Assembly: GCA_037131735.1 (NCBI GenBank)
Contig: JBAXQM010000034.1
Location: forward strand, 1 to 20,236
Reading direction: 5' to 3'
Source of the DNA: CAIUPE01 sp037131735
Lineage (GTDB): Bacteria; Pseudomonadota; Alphaproteobacteria; Rhizobiales; Beijerinckiaceae
Length of the DNA: 20,236 nt
Shown here one piece after another: positions 7,960 through 15,440 of the stretch (within the stretch, counting starts at the first letter, position 1; every line of letters begins with the position of its first letter). Both the position numbers and the translations under genes were made by a program. A model generated the notes under the pieces. The model saw nothing but the letters and a program-made list of their open reading frames with translations. It did not search any database and was not told where the DNA came from.

Positions 7960-7986
7960 AATGCCCGGCCTTGTGCCGGGCATTTT
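7960..7986 (+). terminator. intrinsic terminator after coxM
   Basis: A perfect 10-base-pair GC-rich stem (7960-7969 with 7975-7984, arms AATGCCCGGC and GCCGGGCATT) encloses a five-base loop and ends in a short T run (7983-7986). It would end or attenuate coxSLM transcripts before the maturation genes. Confidence 0.8.
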
Positions 7987-8051
7987 CATAAAGGCTCAGA
8001 GTAAGCGAAGGGACTGATAAGCTTTCCCTTCACCAATGAAAGAGGTGCGTG

Positions 8052-8981
8052 ATGGCTATGATTGCATTGCCCCCATCGATCGACGCGATGGAAACGCTTT
8101 TGGCACAAGGCGATTATGTTGCCGATCGCGCGCTCTCGACTGTTCTTTTTCTTGCCTTGAAAATGGGCCGCCCCATTTTGCTCGAGGGTGAGGCAGGTGT
8201 TGGTAAAACCGAAATCGCGAAAGTGCTTGCGAAAACATTGGGCCGCAAACTCATCCGCCTGCAATGCTATGAAGGGCTTGATGTATCCTCAGCTGTTTAT
8301 GAATGGAATTACGCCGCGCAGATGATGGCTATTCGCCTGTCAGAAGCCGAAGGCGGTGTTGATCGCTCCAAACTTGAATCCGATATTTTTTCCGAACGCT
8401 ATCTCGTCCGTCGTCCAATCCTTGAAGCGCTCACGCCGGATGTTTCCGGAGCGCCCGTCTTGTTGATCGATGAACTGGATCGCACGGACGAAGCATTTGA
8501 AGCCTATCTTCTCGAAGTGTTGAGTGATTTTCAGGTGACGATCCCTGAATTTGGAACCGTCAAAGCGCCATCACCTCCGATTGTGATTGTGACGTCGAAC
8601 CGCACACGCGAAATTCATGACGCGTTGAAGCGGCGTTGCCTTTATCATTGGGTGGGTTACCCGACCGCTGAGCGCGAATTGAAAATTCTGCGGACGAAAG
8701 CCCCGCATGCATCTGAAAAATTGTCTGCCGAGATTGTTGCCTTCGTTCAGGCGCTTCGCAAACAAGACCTCTTCAAAGTGCCGGGTGTTGCTGAAACACT
8801 TGATTGGGCGACCGCTCTTGTCGAGCTTGATGCTGTTGCTCTTGATCCGAAAGATGTCACCGATACGCTTGGCGTCTTGTTGAAATATCAAGATGACATT
8901 CAAAAGATGCAGGGCTCTGAAGTCAAAGCGATTTTGGATGAGATCAAGGTGGCGACGAAGCCTGAGAAGTCACCGAAATAA
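8052..8981 (+). CDS. coxD: CoxD-like MoxR-family AAA+ ATPase
   Basis: MoxR-type AAA+ ATPase of 309 residues, a cofactor-maturation chaperone for the neighbouring molybdenum hydroxylase. In Oligotropha, CoxD is needed for sulfuration of the Mo centre. Walker A GEAGVGKT is at 46-53 and Walker B LLIDELD at 137-143; a sensor-1-like VIVTSNRTRE segment follows, then HDALKRRCLYHW, typical of CoxD/MoxR. An in-frame GTG at 8049 exists, but ATG 8052 is better placed behind AGAGG (8041-8045). The stop overlaps the ATG of the VWA gene by one base (TAATG), so the two are probably translationally coupled, as usual for MoxR-VWA pairs that act as one complex. No signal peptide; probably cytosolic or membrane-associated. 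Confidence 0.93.
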   Translation: MAMIALPPSIDAMETLLAQGDYVADRALSTVLFLALKMGRPILLEGEAGVGKTEIAKVLAKTLGRKLIRLQCYEGLDVSSAVYEWNYAAQMMAIRLSEAEGGVDRSKLESDIFSERYLVRRPILEALTPDVSGAPVLLIDELDRTDEAFEAYLLEVLSDFQVTIPEFGTVKAPSPPIVIVTSNRTREIHDALKRRCLYHWVGYPTAERELKILRTKAPHASEKLSAEIVAFVQALRKQDLFKVPGVAETLDWATALVELDAVALDPKDVTDTLGVLLKYQDDIQKMQGSEVKAILDEIKVATKPEKSPK

Positions 8982-10183
8982 TGCCCGGAAAACTCTCCGA
9001 AAACATTGCCTATTTCGCGCGCGCTTTGCGTGAGGCGGGTTTGCCTGTGGGGCCCGGCGCGGTCATTGATGCGGTGTCCGCTGTTGAAACGGCTCATATC
9101 GGCAGCCGCGAAGATCTCTATTGGACCTTGCATGCGATCTTTGTGAAGAAGCATGAAGATTCGGATGTGTTCACGCAGGCCTTCCGCATTTTCTTCCGGC
9201 GTAAAGCGCTGATTGAAAAAATCATCCAGACCATGTCGCCTTATTCGCCGGGCAAGGATGAGAAGAAAAAGAAGCCGGAAGCCGGTGCATTGCGGGCGGC
9301 TGAATCATTGCTCAAAGCCAAGCGCGACGAAACGCCACCGGAAGAAGAAAAGATCGAATTTGATGCAAGGCTGACAATATCGGAACGCGAGATTTTGCAG
9401 ACCAAAGATTTTGCACAAATGAGCGCGCAAGAAATAGTGCAAGCGCGTATTTTGATTGATCGCTTGATTATGCCGGATGATGCACGCCCGACGCGTCGCT
9501 TCGTTGCGGCATCATCAGGCAAAAGAATTGACCCGCGCCGCACTTTTCGCTCAAGCTTAAGGCAGGGTGGCGGCCATATCGCGTTGCAGTTTCGTGATCA
9601 TGCCGAGCGCCAGCCGCCTGTTGTGGCCATTTGTGATATATCAGGATCAATGGCTGATTATACGCGGCTTTTTCTTCACTTCATTCATGCGCTGACGGAT
9701 AAGCGCAAACGCGTGCATACATTTCTATTTGGTACGCGTTTGACCAATGTCACCCGCTCTTTGAAAAGCCGCGATCCGGATGAGGCGCTCGCTAAATGCT
9801 CTGAACAAGTGGCGGATTGGTCCGGCGGCACGCGTATTGGCCCGTCGCTCACAAAGTTTAATCGTGAATGGGCGCGCCGTGTTTTGGGGCAGGGCGCGAT
9901 TGTCCTTCTCTTCACCGATGGGCTTGAGCGGGACGATACGGACGAACTGCAAAAGGAAATTTCGCGCCTTCATCGCTCATGCTCGAAACTCGTCTGGCTC
10001 AATCCGCTTTTGCGTTTCGATGGCTTTGAGGCGAAAGCCTCTGGCATTCGCGCTATACTTCCGCATGTTGACGAATTCCGCCCCATTCATAATTTAAAGA
10101 GCATGGAGACGCTGGTGAAGGCCTTGTCGAAAGACAGTGCCGCCTCGGCCGATCCGCGGCTATGGTTGAAGCGCGTCGCTTGA
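8981..10183 (+). CDS. coxE: CoxE-like VWA-domain protein
   Basis: VWA (von Willebrand A) protein, 400 residues, partner of the AAA+ protein encoded directly upstream. The MIDAS metal site is seen as DISGS at 219-223, with later GGTRIG and LLFTDGLERD segments that complete the fold. The N-terminal ~80 residues match the CoxE/DUF58-type helical region. Residues 90-125 form a highly charged, probably disordered linker rich in Lys and Glu. In Oligotropha, CoxE and CoxF have been linked to copper insertion into CoxL. Here the large subunit lacks the copper cysteine, so the function must be broader, for instance remodelling of the apo-enzyme with CoxD. No transmembrane segment is evident. Confidence 0.92.
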   Translation: MPGKLSENIAYFARALREAGLPVGPGAVIDAVSAVETAHIGSREDLYWTLHAIFVKKHEDSDVFTQAFRIFFRRKALIEKIIQTMSPYSPGKDEKKKKPEAGALRAAESLLKAKRDETPPEEEKIEFDARLTISEREILQTKDFAQMSAQEIVQARILIDRLIMPDDARPTRRFVAASSGKRIDPRRTFRSSLRQGGGHIALQFRDHAERQPPVVAICDISGSMADYTRLFLHFIHALTDKRKRVHTFLFGTRLTNVTRSLKSRDPDEALAKCSEQVADWSGGTRIGPSLTKFNREWARRVLGQGAIVLLFTDGLERDDTDELQKEISRLHRSCSKLVWLNPLLRFDGFEAKASGIRAILPHVDEFRPIHNLKSMETLVKALSKDSAASADPRLWLKRVA

Positions 10184-10205
10184 TCTGAAGTGAAGGAACC
10201 ATCTG

Positions 10206-10529
10206 ATGCTCGCCACCGATGATGATCTTTTGAGACAGGCGGAAGCCTGGCGGCGGGAAGGCCGTGGCGTGGCCCTAGCAACTGTCGTCGAGACTTGGGG
10301 CTCGGCCCCGCGTCCCGTAGGCAGTCATCTTGTGATCGACGCCGAGGGCACGTTTATGGGCTCCGTGTCAGGCGGTTGCGTCGAGGGTGCGGTTGTGACC
10401 GAAGCGCTTGATGTGATCGAGAGCGGCGCGCCCAAGCTTTTGGAATTTGGTGTGGCGGATGAAACGGCATGGCAGGTTGGTCTCTCTTGCGGTGGACGCA
10501 TCAGTGTCTATGTCGAGAAAGTAACCTAG
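10206..10529 (+). CDS. XdhC/CoxI N-terminal domain protein
   Basis: Small protein (107 residues) consisting only of the XdhC/CoxI-family N-terminal domain. XdhC proteins bind the molybdenum cofactor, promote its sulfuration and hand it to the apo-hydroxylase. The signature SAPRPVGSHLVI (33-44), GSVSGGCVEG (52-61, Cys 58) and LSCGG (Cys 95) segments are present. AAGGAA precedes the ATG. The stop TAG directly abuts the ATG of the next gene, which encodes the matching C-terminal domain, so the two products probably form a heteromeric XdhC. The split arrangement recurs in Cox-type loci, so I do not read it as a broken gene. Equivalent to CoxF or CoxI of Oligotropha; which of the two cannot be decided from sequence alone. 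Confidence 0.88.
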   Translation: MLATDDDLLRQAEAWRREGRGVALATVVETWGSAPRPVGSHLVIDAEGTFMGSVSGGCVEGAVVTEALDVIESGAPKLLEFGVADETAWQVGLSCGGRISVYVEKVT

Positions 10530-11231
10530 ATGGATCTCGCGCTTCTCGCTCGGCTCAATGAGGAACGCGCGGCGCGCCGGGCGGCGGTGCTTGTCACTGA
10601 TTTGCAGTCGAATACACAACGCCTCGTGCTCGAAAAAGATATTATGGCTGATCCTTTGTCGGCGCTTCTCTCCGATGCGCTGCGGATGGGGAAAAGCGGT
10701 GTTGTTGAAAGCGGTGGCCATAAGGTTTTTTTGACCGTTCAAGCGCCGGTGCTTCGCATCATTGCCATCGGGGCGGTTCACATTTCGCAAGCGCTTGTTC
10801 CGATGGCAAAGCAACTCGGCCATGATGTAATCATTGTCGATCCGCGCGAGGCCTTTGCTTCGCCTGAGCGGTTTACGGATGTGCCGGTTCATGCCGAATG
10901 GCCGGATCTTGTTTTGCCGCGCTTAGGCGCAGATCGCTATACCGCTTATCTTTTGCTTACCCATGACCCGAAGATTGATGATCCGGCTTTGCATTTTGCA
11001 TTGAAGTCTGACGCCTTTTATATCGGTGCTCTCGGTTCGCGAAAAACTCATGGCAAAAGAGTGGAGCGTCTGCAGGCGATGGGCTTTGATGAATACGCGA
11101 TCAAACGCATCCAAGCGCCGATTGGTTTAAATATAGGCGCCATTAGTCCCGCCGAAATCGCCTTATCAATTTTAGGCGAGATCACAGCAAAGCTTCGTTT
11201 GAAACCTGACGGTACGAAGATCGGAAATTGA
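10530..11231 (+). CDS. XdhC C-terminal Rossmann-domain protein
   Basis: Protein of 233 residues carrying the XdhC_C Rossmann-like domain, complementary to the preceding small protein. After a ~70-residue N-terminal part, a nucleotide-binding-like strand-loop (LRIIAIGAVHISQAL, about 75-89) is followed by VIIVDPREAF, LLLTHDPKIDDPAL, and the family signature FYIGALGSRKTHGKR with LNIGAISPAEIALSI near the end. It begins immediately after the upstream TAG (TAGATG), which implies coupled translation. Role by family: Mo-cofactor chaperone and insertion factor for the coxSLM product. No Shine-Dalgarno is obvious for this start, which fits re-initiation. Confidence 0.88.
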   Translation: MDLALLARLNEERAARRAAVLVTDLQSNTQRLVLEKDIMADPLSALLSDALRMGKSGVVESGGHKVFLTVQAPVLRIIAIGAVHISQALVPMAKQLGHDVIIVDPREAFASPERFTDVPVHAEWPDLVLPRLGADRYTAYLLLTHDPKIDDPALHFALKSDAFYIGALGSRKTHGKRVERLQAMGFDEYAIKRIQAPIGLNIGAISPAEIALSILGEITAKLRLKPDGTKIGN

Positions 11232-11235
11232 TCTG

Positions 11236-12255
11236 ATGAAATTCGGTCCCGTTCCGCTTGATCAGGCCTTGGATGCGATCTCCGCGCATTCGGTAAAGAT
11301 TGCTGAGCGGTCGATCAAGAAGGGCGCACGCCTGACGAGCGACGATCTTGCGGCTTTACGCGCCAACGGGCGCGATAGTGTTATCGTTGCGCAGCTCGAT
11401 GCCGATGATATGGATGAGGATCATGCCGCAGAGAGTCTCGCGGCCTCTTTGTGTGGATCAAGCATTCGGCTTGATCGTCCGTCAACGGGGCGGGTTAATC
11501 TTTTTGCAAGCGCGTCGGGTGTGTTGCGTGTTGATGCCTCACGCATTGCCGCGCTGAATGCCACTGATGAATCGGTGACATTCGCCACGCTTCCCGATTA
11601 TCGCGCGGTCGAACGCGGCGAGATGGTGGCCACCGTCAAAATCATTCCGTTCGCTGTCTCAAAAAATATCATGGATCAAACACAAGCTGTGATTAAGGCA
11701 TCGCCGCTTGTTGCGGTTCATCCGTTCAAGCCCCGCAAGGTCGCGGCGATCTCAACACTGCTTCCGGGCTTAAAGCCAAGTGTAATCAACAAAACACTCG
11801 CCGTGCTTGAAGGACGTCTTGCGCCTTCGTCATCGATTGTTGATGCTGATCTGCGTGTCAACCATGACGTGGCATCCGTCACGAAGGCCATCATATCGTC
11901 GCTCGATGATGGTGCGGACCTTGTCATCATCTATGGCGCGTCCGCCATTACAGACCGGCGTGATATTATTCCTTCAGCTATTGAACACGCCGGCGGTCGC
12001 ATTGAACATTTTGGCATGCCTGTTGATCCGGGTAATCTTTTATTGATCGGCTCCGTGCGCGATAAAATAGTGATTGGTGCGCCGGGTTGCGCGCGATCGC
12101 CGAAAGAGAACGGATTTGATTGGGTGCTTCATCGCGTGATGGCCGACATTCCTGTGACGCGTGCTGATATCACAGCCTTGGGTGTCGGCGGCTTGTTGAT
12201 GGAAATCGTGCAACGCGGACATCCGCGTGATCCAGGTGCGGAGCATGTGGAATGA
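11236..12255 (+). CDS. molybdopterin-binding (MoeA/MogA-like) protein
   Basis: Protein of 339 residues resembling the molybdopterin-binding half of 'molybdopterin-binding/glycosyltransferase family 2' fusion proteins found beside CO-dehydrogenase-type genes. The N-terminal ~160 residues form a family-specific region. The C-terminal half has a MogA/MoeA-like fold with LVIIYGASAITDRRDIIPSA, where the usual GGTG-type loop reads GASA, and MPVDPGNLLLIG. It presumably presents molybdopterin for cytidylylation by the next gene's product, whose ATG overlaps its stop by four bases (ATGA). It starts four bases after the preceding stop. No catalytic claim is possible from the motifs; the pairing with MocA is the main functional clue. 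Confidence 0.82.
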   Translation: MKFGPVPLDQALDAISAHSVKIAERSIKKGARLTSDDLAALRANGRDSVIVAQLDADDMDEDHAAESLAASLCGSSIRLDRPSTGRVNLFASASGVLRVDASRIAALNATDESVTFATLPDYRAVERGEMVATVKIIPFAVSKNIMDQTQAVIKASPLVAVHPFKPRKVAAISTLLPGLKPSVINKTLAVLEGRLAPSSSIVDADLRVNHDVASVTKAIISSLDDGADLVIIYGASAITDRRDIIPSAIEHAGGRIEHFGMPVDPGNLLLIGSVRDKIVIGAPGCARSPKENGFDWVLHRVMADIPVTRADITALGVGGLLMEIVQRGHPRDPGAEHVE

Positions 12256-12836
12256 CGATTGCGGCGCTTGTTCTTGCCGCTGGTCGCTCTACGCGCATGG
12301 GCAGCAATAAGCTTTTAGAACACTTAAATAATCGGCCCCTTGTGCGTCATGTTGTGGATGCTGCTTTGGCATCACAAGCGCGGCCGGTTGTTGTGGTCAC
12401 CGGGCATCAAGAGCGTGAAATCCGTAAAGCGCTCGCGTCATGCAATGTCAGCTACACATCCAATCCTCATTATGCTGAAGGTCTTTCGACATCACTCAAA
12501 GCGGGTGTGGCTTCGTTGCCGTACCCTTGCGAAGGCGTTTTGATTTTATTGGGCGATATGCCTTTGATTGACACATCTTTGATCGATCACATGATTGAGC
12601 GATTTAGAGCCTCGCCATCGGCGCTTGCCTTTGTCCCGACCCATAAGGGCGAGTGGGGCAATCCGGTTTTATTGGCGCGGCCTTTGTTTGATCAAGTCTC
12701 ATCGCTTGAAGGTGATGCCGGCGCGCGGAAGCTATTAATGGCGCATCGCGACAGCATCATCGAGGTGCCTGTCGAAAGCGATTCGATATTTCTGGATCTC
12801 GATACGCCTGAGGCGCTCGCTAAAGCGCGCGGCTGA
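12252..12836 (+). CDS. mocA: MocA-like molybdenum cofactor cytidylyltransferase
   Basis: Nucleotidyltransferase (194 residues) of the MobA/MocA family, which joins a nucleotide to molybdopterin. In this setting it probably makes the cytosine dinucleotide form required by CoxL-type hydroxylases. The N-terminal signature LAAGRSTRMGSNKLL (8-22) and the metal-binding LLGDMPLID segment are clear, as is a later HKGEWGNPVLL block and DLDTPEAL at the end. It overlaps the molybdopterin-binding gene by four bases; in other alphaproteobacteria these two are often one polypeptide. It is the last gene of the maturation operon. CTP versus GTP specificity is inferred from context, not read from a specificity motif. 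Confidence 0.87.
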   Translation: MTIAALVLAAGRSTRMGSNKLLEHLNNRPLVRHVVDAALASQARPVVVVTGHQEREIRKALASCNVSYTSNPHYAEGLSTSLKAGVASLPYPCEGVLILLGDMPLIDTSLIDHMIERFRASPSALAFVPTHKGEWGNPVLLARPLFDQVSSLEGDAGARKLLMAHRDSIIEVPVESDSIFLDLDTPEALAKARG

Positions 12837-12849
12837 TCGAAACGGGGGC

Positions 12850-12999
12850 TTATGTTTTCGGTCGATCCATCCGGCATCGATCCGAGCAATAAAGCACCTC
12901 ATCCCACACGCGTTCCCATTTTTTGCGCCATGTGAAGGGGCGACCGCAGGTCTTGCACGTCTTCTGCGGCAATTCGCTCTTTTTTCGCATAGGGGGCAT
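12850..12999 (-). CDS. DUF2256 four-cysteine small protein
   Basis: Short gene of 49 residues. The protein has two CxxC-like knuckles, Cys 15/Cys 18 (KTCKTCGRPFTW) and Cys 38/Cys 42 (YCSDRCR), separated by the basic, aromatic KKWERVWDEV segment. This is the signature of the DUF2256 family, and the four cysteines suggest a zinc ribbon. No function is known. DUF2256 genes are often found near photolyase/cryptochrome genes, and an FeS-type photolyase lies 0.8 kb away here. Two Met codons are possible (12999 and 12990), and neither has a good Shine-Dalgarno. It is convergent with mocA and divergent from the SDR gene. Confidence comes from the dense match to the family pattern despite the small size. 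Confidence 0.85.
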   Translation of the reverse strand: MPPMRKKSELPQKTCKTCGRPFTWRKKWERVWDEVLYCSDRCRMDRPKT

Positions 13000-13088
13000 G
13001 AGGGGCGTGTTTCGATCTGTTTGCTTTGATTACCCGTAAATCGATCAGAACGATAAAAATGGCAAGCAGCATAAGGATGACAAGCGGC

Positions 13089-13832
13089 ATGACGGGTACA
13101 ATTCTTATTTTTGGTGGCGCAGGCGGTATTGGGTCATCGGTCGCTAAAGCAGTAAAAGCGCGCGGTTTCTCAGTGCATCTTGTAGGCCGCGACAAAGCGC
13201 GGCTTGATGCCGCAGCTTCAGCCTTAGGCGGTGCCACGGTCAGCGTCGCGGATGTGATGCATGAAGATGATATTGCCGATGCTGTTGATGCCGCCACACA
13301 ACAAGGGCAGGGTGCCTTAGCGGGTCTTTGCTATGCCGTTGGCTCAATCACGTTAAAGCCTGTCACGCGTTTACAAGAAGAGGAAGCGCTTGCGGATTTC
13401 AAATTGAATGCGCTCGGTGCATTCACCGCTGTCAAAGCCGCACTGCCTGCACTTAAGGCCTATCAAGGCACCGCATCAGTTTTGTTGTTCTCGACCATTG
13501 CCGTGCATCAAGGATTTTCTGCACATGCCTCAATCGGCATGGCGAAAGGCGCGGTTGAAGGATTGACCTTGTCGCTCGCAGCAGAGCTCGCCCCAAAAAT
13601 CCGCGTCAATTGCATCGCGCCCTCTTTGACGCGTACGCCTTTGGCAGCGTCACTCACATCAAATGACACGCTGGTACAGTCGATCGGCAGCATGCACGCG
13701 ATGCAGCGTATCGGCGAGCCTGATGATGTCGGCCCGCTTGCCGGACTTCTCTTGTCACCTGAGGCTGATTGGATCACAGGACAAAGCTTCGGCATTGATG
13801 GTGGCCGCGCGCGGTTGCGCACTAAGGGTTGA
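13089..13832 (+). CDS. SDR-family protein lacking the catalytic Tyr
   Basis: Rossmann-fold short-chain dehydrogenase/reductase family member, 247 residues from the preferred ATG. The nucleotide-binding loop GGAGGIG lies at residues 8-14, followed by an NADP-type basic VGRDKARL. The central Asn region (LNALGAF) and the C-terminal GQSFGIDGG are normal. At the active site the usual Ser-x12-Tyr-xxx-Lys reads FSTIAV...HASIGMAK: Lys is kept, but the Tyr position is Ile and the Ser position aligns with Thr. The enzyme may be inactive or use other chemistry. In-frame starts further upstream (TTG 13026, ATG 13059, ATG 13077) would only add a non-homologous extension; AAGG lies at 13073-13076. It abuts the photolyase gene, so co-transcription is likely. 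Confidence 0.82.
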   Translation: MTGTILIFGGAGGIGSSVAKAVKARGFSVHLVGRDKARLDAAASALGGATVSVADVMHEDDIADAVDAATQQGQGALAGLCYAVGSITLKPVTRLQEEEALADFKLNALGAFTAVKAALPALKAYQGTASVLLFSTIAVHQGFSAHASIGMAKGAVEGLTLSLAAELAPKIRVNCIAPSLTRTPLAASLTSNDTLVQSIGSMHAMQRIGEPDDVGPLAGLLLSPEADWITGQSFGIDGGRARLRTKG

Positions 13833-13834
13833 TG

Positions 13835-15358
13835 ATGGTTGGGGCATTACGTCTGGTTCTCGGCGATCAATTATCGCGCGGGCTTTCAAGTATTAAAGAT
13901 ATTGATCCGAAACAGGACCATGTCTTGATGGTCGAGGTCCATGACGAGACGACCTATGTCAAACATCACAAGCAGAAGATCGTTCTTATTCTTGCAGCCA
14001 TGCGGCATTTTGCTGATGAGCTAAAGCAAGACGGACTATCCGTTACTTATGTAAAGCTTGAAGACAAAGGAAACACGGGCTCCTTCAGCGGGGAGATTGC
14101 GCGCGCGATCAAAATCTTAAAGCCCGAAAAAATCATTGTGACGGAGCCGGGCGAATATCGCGTGCGCGCGATGATGGATGAGTGGCAAACACAATTCAAA
14201 TTGCCCGTCGAGATTCGAGATGATGATCGTTTTTTCGCGACGCCAGAGGAATTCAAACTTTGGGCCGCGCCGCGCAAAGAATTGCGGATGGAATTTTTCT
14301 ATCGCGAGATGCGGAAGAAAAGCGGCCTCTTGATGCAAGGCAAAGAGCCCGAAGGCGGCCAATGGAATTATGATTCCGAGAACCGCAAAGCGCTTTCATC
14401 GAAAGAAAAGATTCCGGATCGCTTGCGGTTCACGCCGGATGCGGTCACAAAAGAAGTGATCGATCTCGTGGCACGACGCTTTGCGGATCATCCCGGTCGA
14501 CTGGAGTCGTTTGGGTGGCCCGTCACGCGCAAACAGGCCTTAAAAGCGCTTGATCATTTTATTGACGATTGTCTTCCCCGTTTCGGCGATGTGCAGGACG
14601 CGATGAAAGGGGGCGAGCCATTTTTGTTTCATGCGCTTTTAGCGCCGGCTTTGAATTGCGGATTACTGATCCCACTTGAAATTTGTCGCGCAGCGGAGCG
14701 TGCCTATCATCAAGGTCACGCGCCCTTGAATGCGGTTGAAGGATTTATTCGGCAGATCCTTGGATGGCGTGAATATGTGCGCGGGCTCTACTGGCATGTG
14801 ATGCCGGACTATGCGCAATCCAACGCGCTTGAAGCCACGCGGCCGTTGCCAAATTTCTATTGGACAGGCGACACAGAGATGAATTGTCTTCGTCAATGCG
14901 TGAATGACACGATGGACAATGCCTATGCCCATCACATTCAAAGGCTTATGGTGCTCGGCAATTTCGCTTTGCTTGCGGGTATTCGCCCGATCGAGGTCGA
15001 GGATTGGTTTCTCGCCGTCTATGCCGACGCCTATGAATGGGTCGAGTTGCCCAATGTTCATGGCATGGCGCTTTATGCCGATGGCGGGCTTCTGGCCTCG
15101 AAACCTTATGCGGCCTCCGGTGCCTATATTGATCGCATGAGTGATTATTGTTCCTCGTGCCGCTTTAGCCCGAAGGCCAAAGAGCCGGAGCGTCTTTGTC
15201 CTTTCACGCCGCTTTACTGGGCCTTTCTCGACCGCAATCGGGAGCGACTTTCACGCAATCCGCGTCTTTTTATGCCTTACCGCAGCCTCGATTCCATGGC
15301 AGAAGGTCTGCGCGCGCGGCACCTCGCCGCTGCCGAGGCGATACTCGCCGCGCTCTGA
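13835..15358 (+). CDS. FeS-BCP type photolyase / cryptochrome (PhrB class)
   Basis: Iron-sulfur bacterial cryptochrome/photolyase, 507 residues. Characterised relatives such as Agrobacterium PhrB repair (6-4) photoproducts using FAD, a lumazine antenna and a [4Fe-4S] cluster. The N-terminal LRLVLGDQLS is the antenna-domain start typical of this class. Cluster ligands are all present: Cys 351, Cys 439, Cys 442 and Cys 455, with the C-x2-C-x12-C spacing (YCSSC...RLC) that matches PhrB Cys 350/438/441/454. The helical FAD domain contains GWREYVRGLYW, and NAYAHHIQRLMVLGN near residue 372. ATG 13835 is six bases after AAGGG; ATG 13832, overlapping the SDR stop, is also possible. Repair versus signalling cannot be decided from sequence. 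Confidence 0.92.
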   Translation: MVGALRLVLGDQLSRGLSSIKDIDPKQDHVLMVEVHDETTYVKHHKQKIVLILAAMRHFADELKQDGLSVTYVKLEDKGNTGSFSGEIARAIKILKPEKIIVTEPGEYRVRAMMDEWQTQFKLPVEIRDDDRFFATPEEFKLWAAPRKELRMEFFYREMRKKSGLLMQGKEPEGGQWNYDSENRKALSSKEKIPDRLRFTPDAVTKEVIDLVARRFADHPGRLESFGWPVTRKQALKALDHFIDDCLPRFGDVQDAMKGGEPFLFHALLAPALNCGLLIPLEICRAAERAYHQGHAPLNAVEGFIRQILGWREYVRGLYWHVMPDYAQSNALEATRPLPNFYWTGDTEMNCLRQCVNDTMDNAYAHHIQRLMVLGNFALLAGIRPIEVEDWFLAVYADAYEWVELPNVHGMALYADGGLLASKPYAASGAYIDRMSDYCSSCRFSPKAKEPERLCPFTPLYWAFLDRNRERLSRNPRLFMPYRSLDSMAEGLRARHLAAAEAILAAL

Positions 15359-15440
15359 TTGAATGACGCGACAAGAGGACCCAAAGCGCGGCGGCGTGTG
15401 TTCGTAGCGTTGCAATCACTTTGGATTTTTCTTTTTCGCG

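Noticed and set aside
10206..11231. XdhC interrupted by a TAG stop: pseudogene or frameshift?
   Set aside because: The stop is followed immediately by an ATG in the next frame unit, both halves are intact complete domains, and split XdhC proteins are known in Cox loci.
13000..13088. Possible RpoE/ChrR-type (TGATC-N18-TAA) singlet-oxygen promoter in the DUF2256/SDR divergent gap.
   Set aside because: A TGATCG occurs on the minus strand, but the element at the proper distance reads CAAACA, too poor to support the site.
12899..13090. Minus-strand open frame with a hydrophobic stretch (MPLVILMLLAIFIVLIDL) that could be a small membrane protein; its ATG overlaps the SDR ATG.
   Set aside because: It overlaps the well-supported DUF2256 gene in another frame, has no Shine-Dalgarno, its C-terminal part is a DUF2256 shadow, and no family resemblance is apparent.
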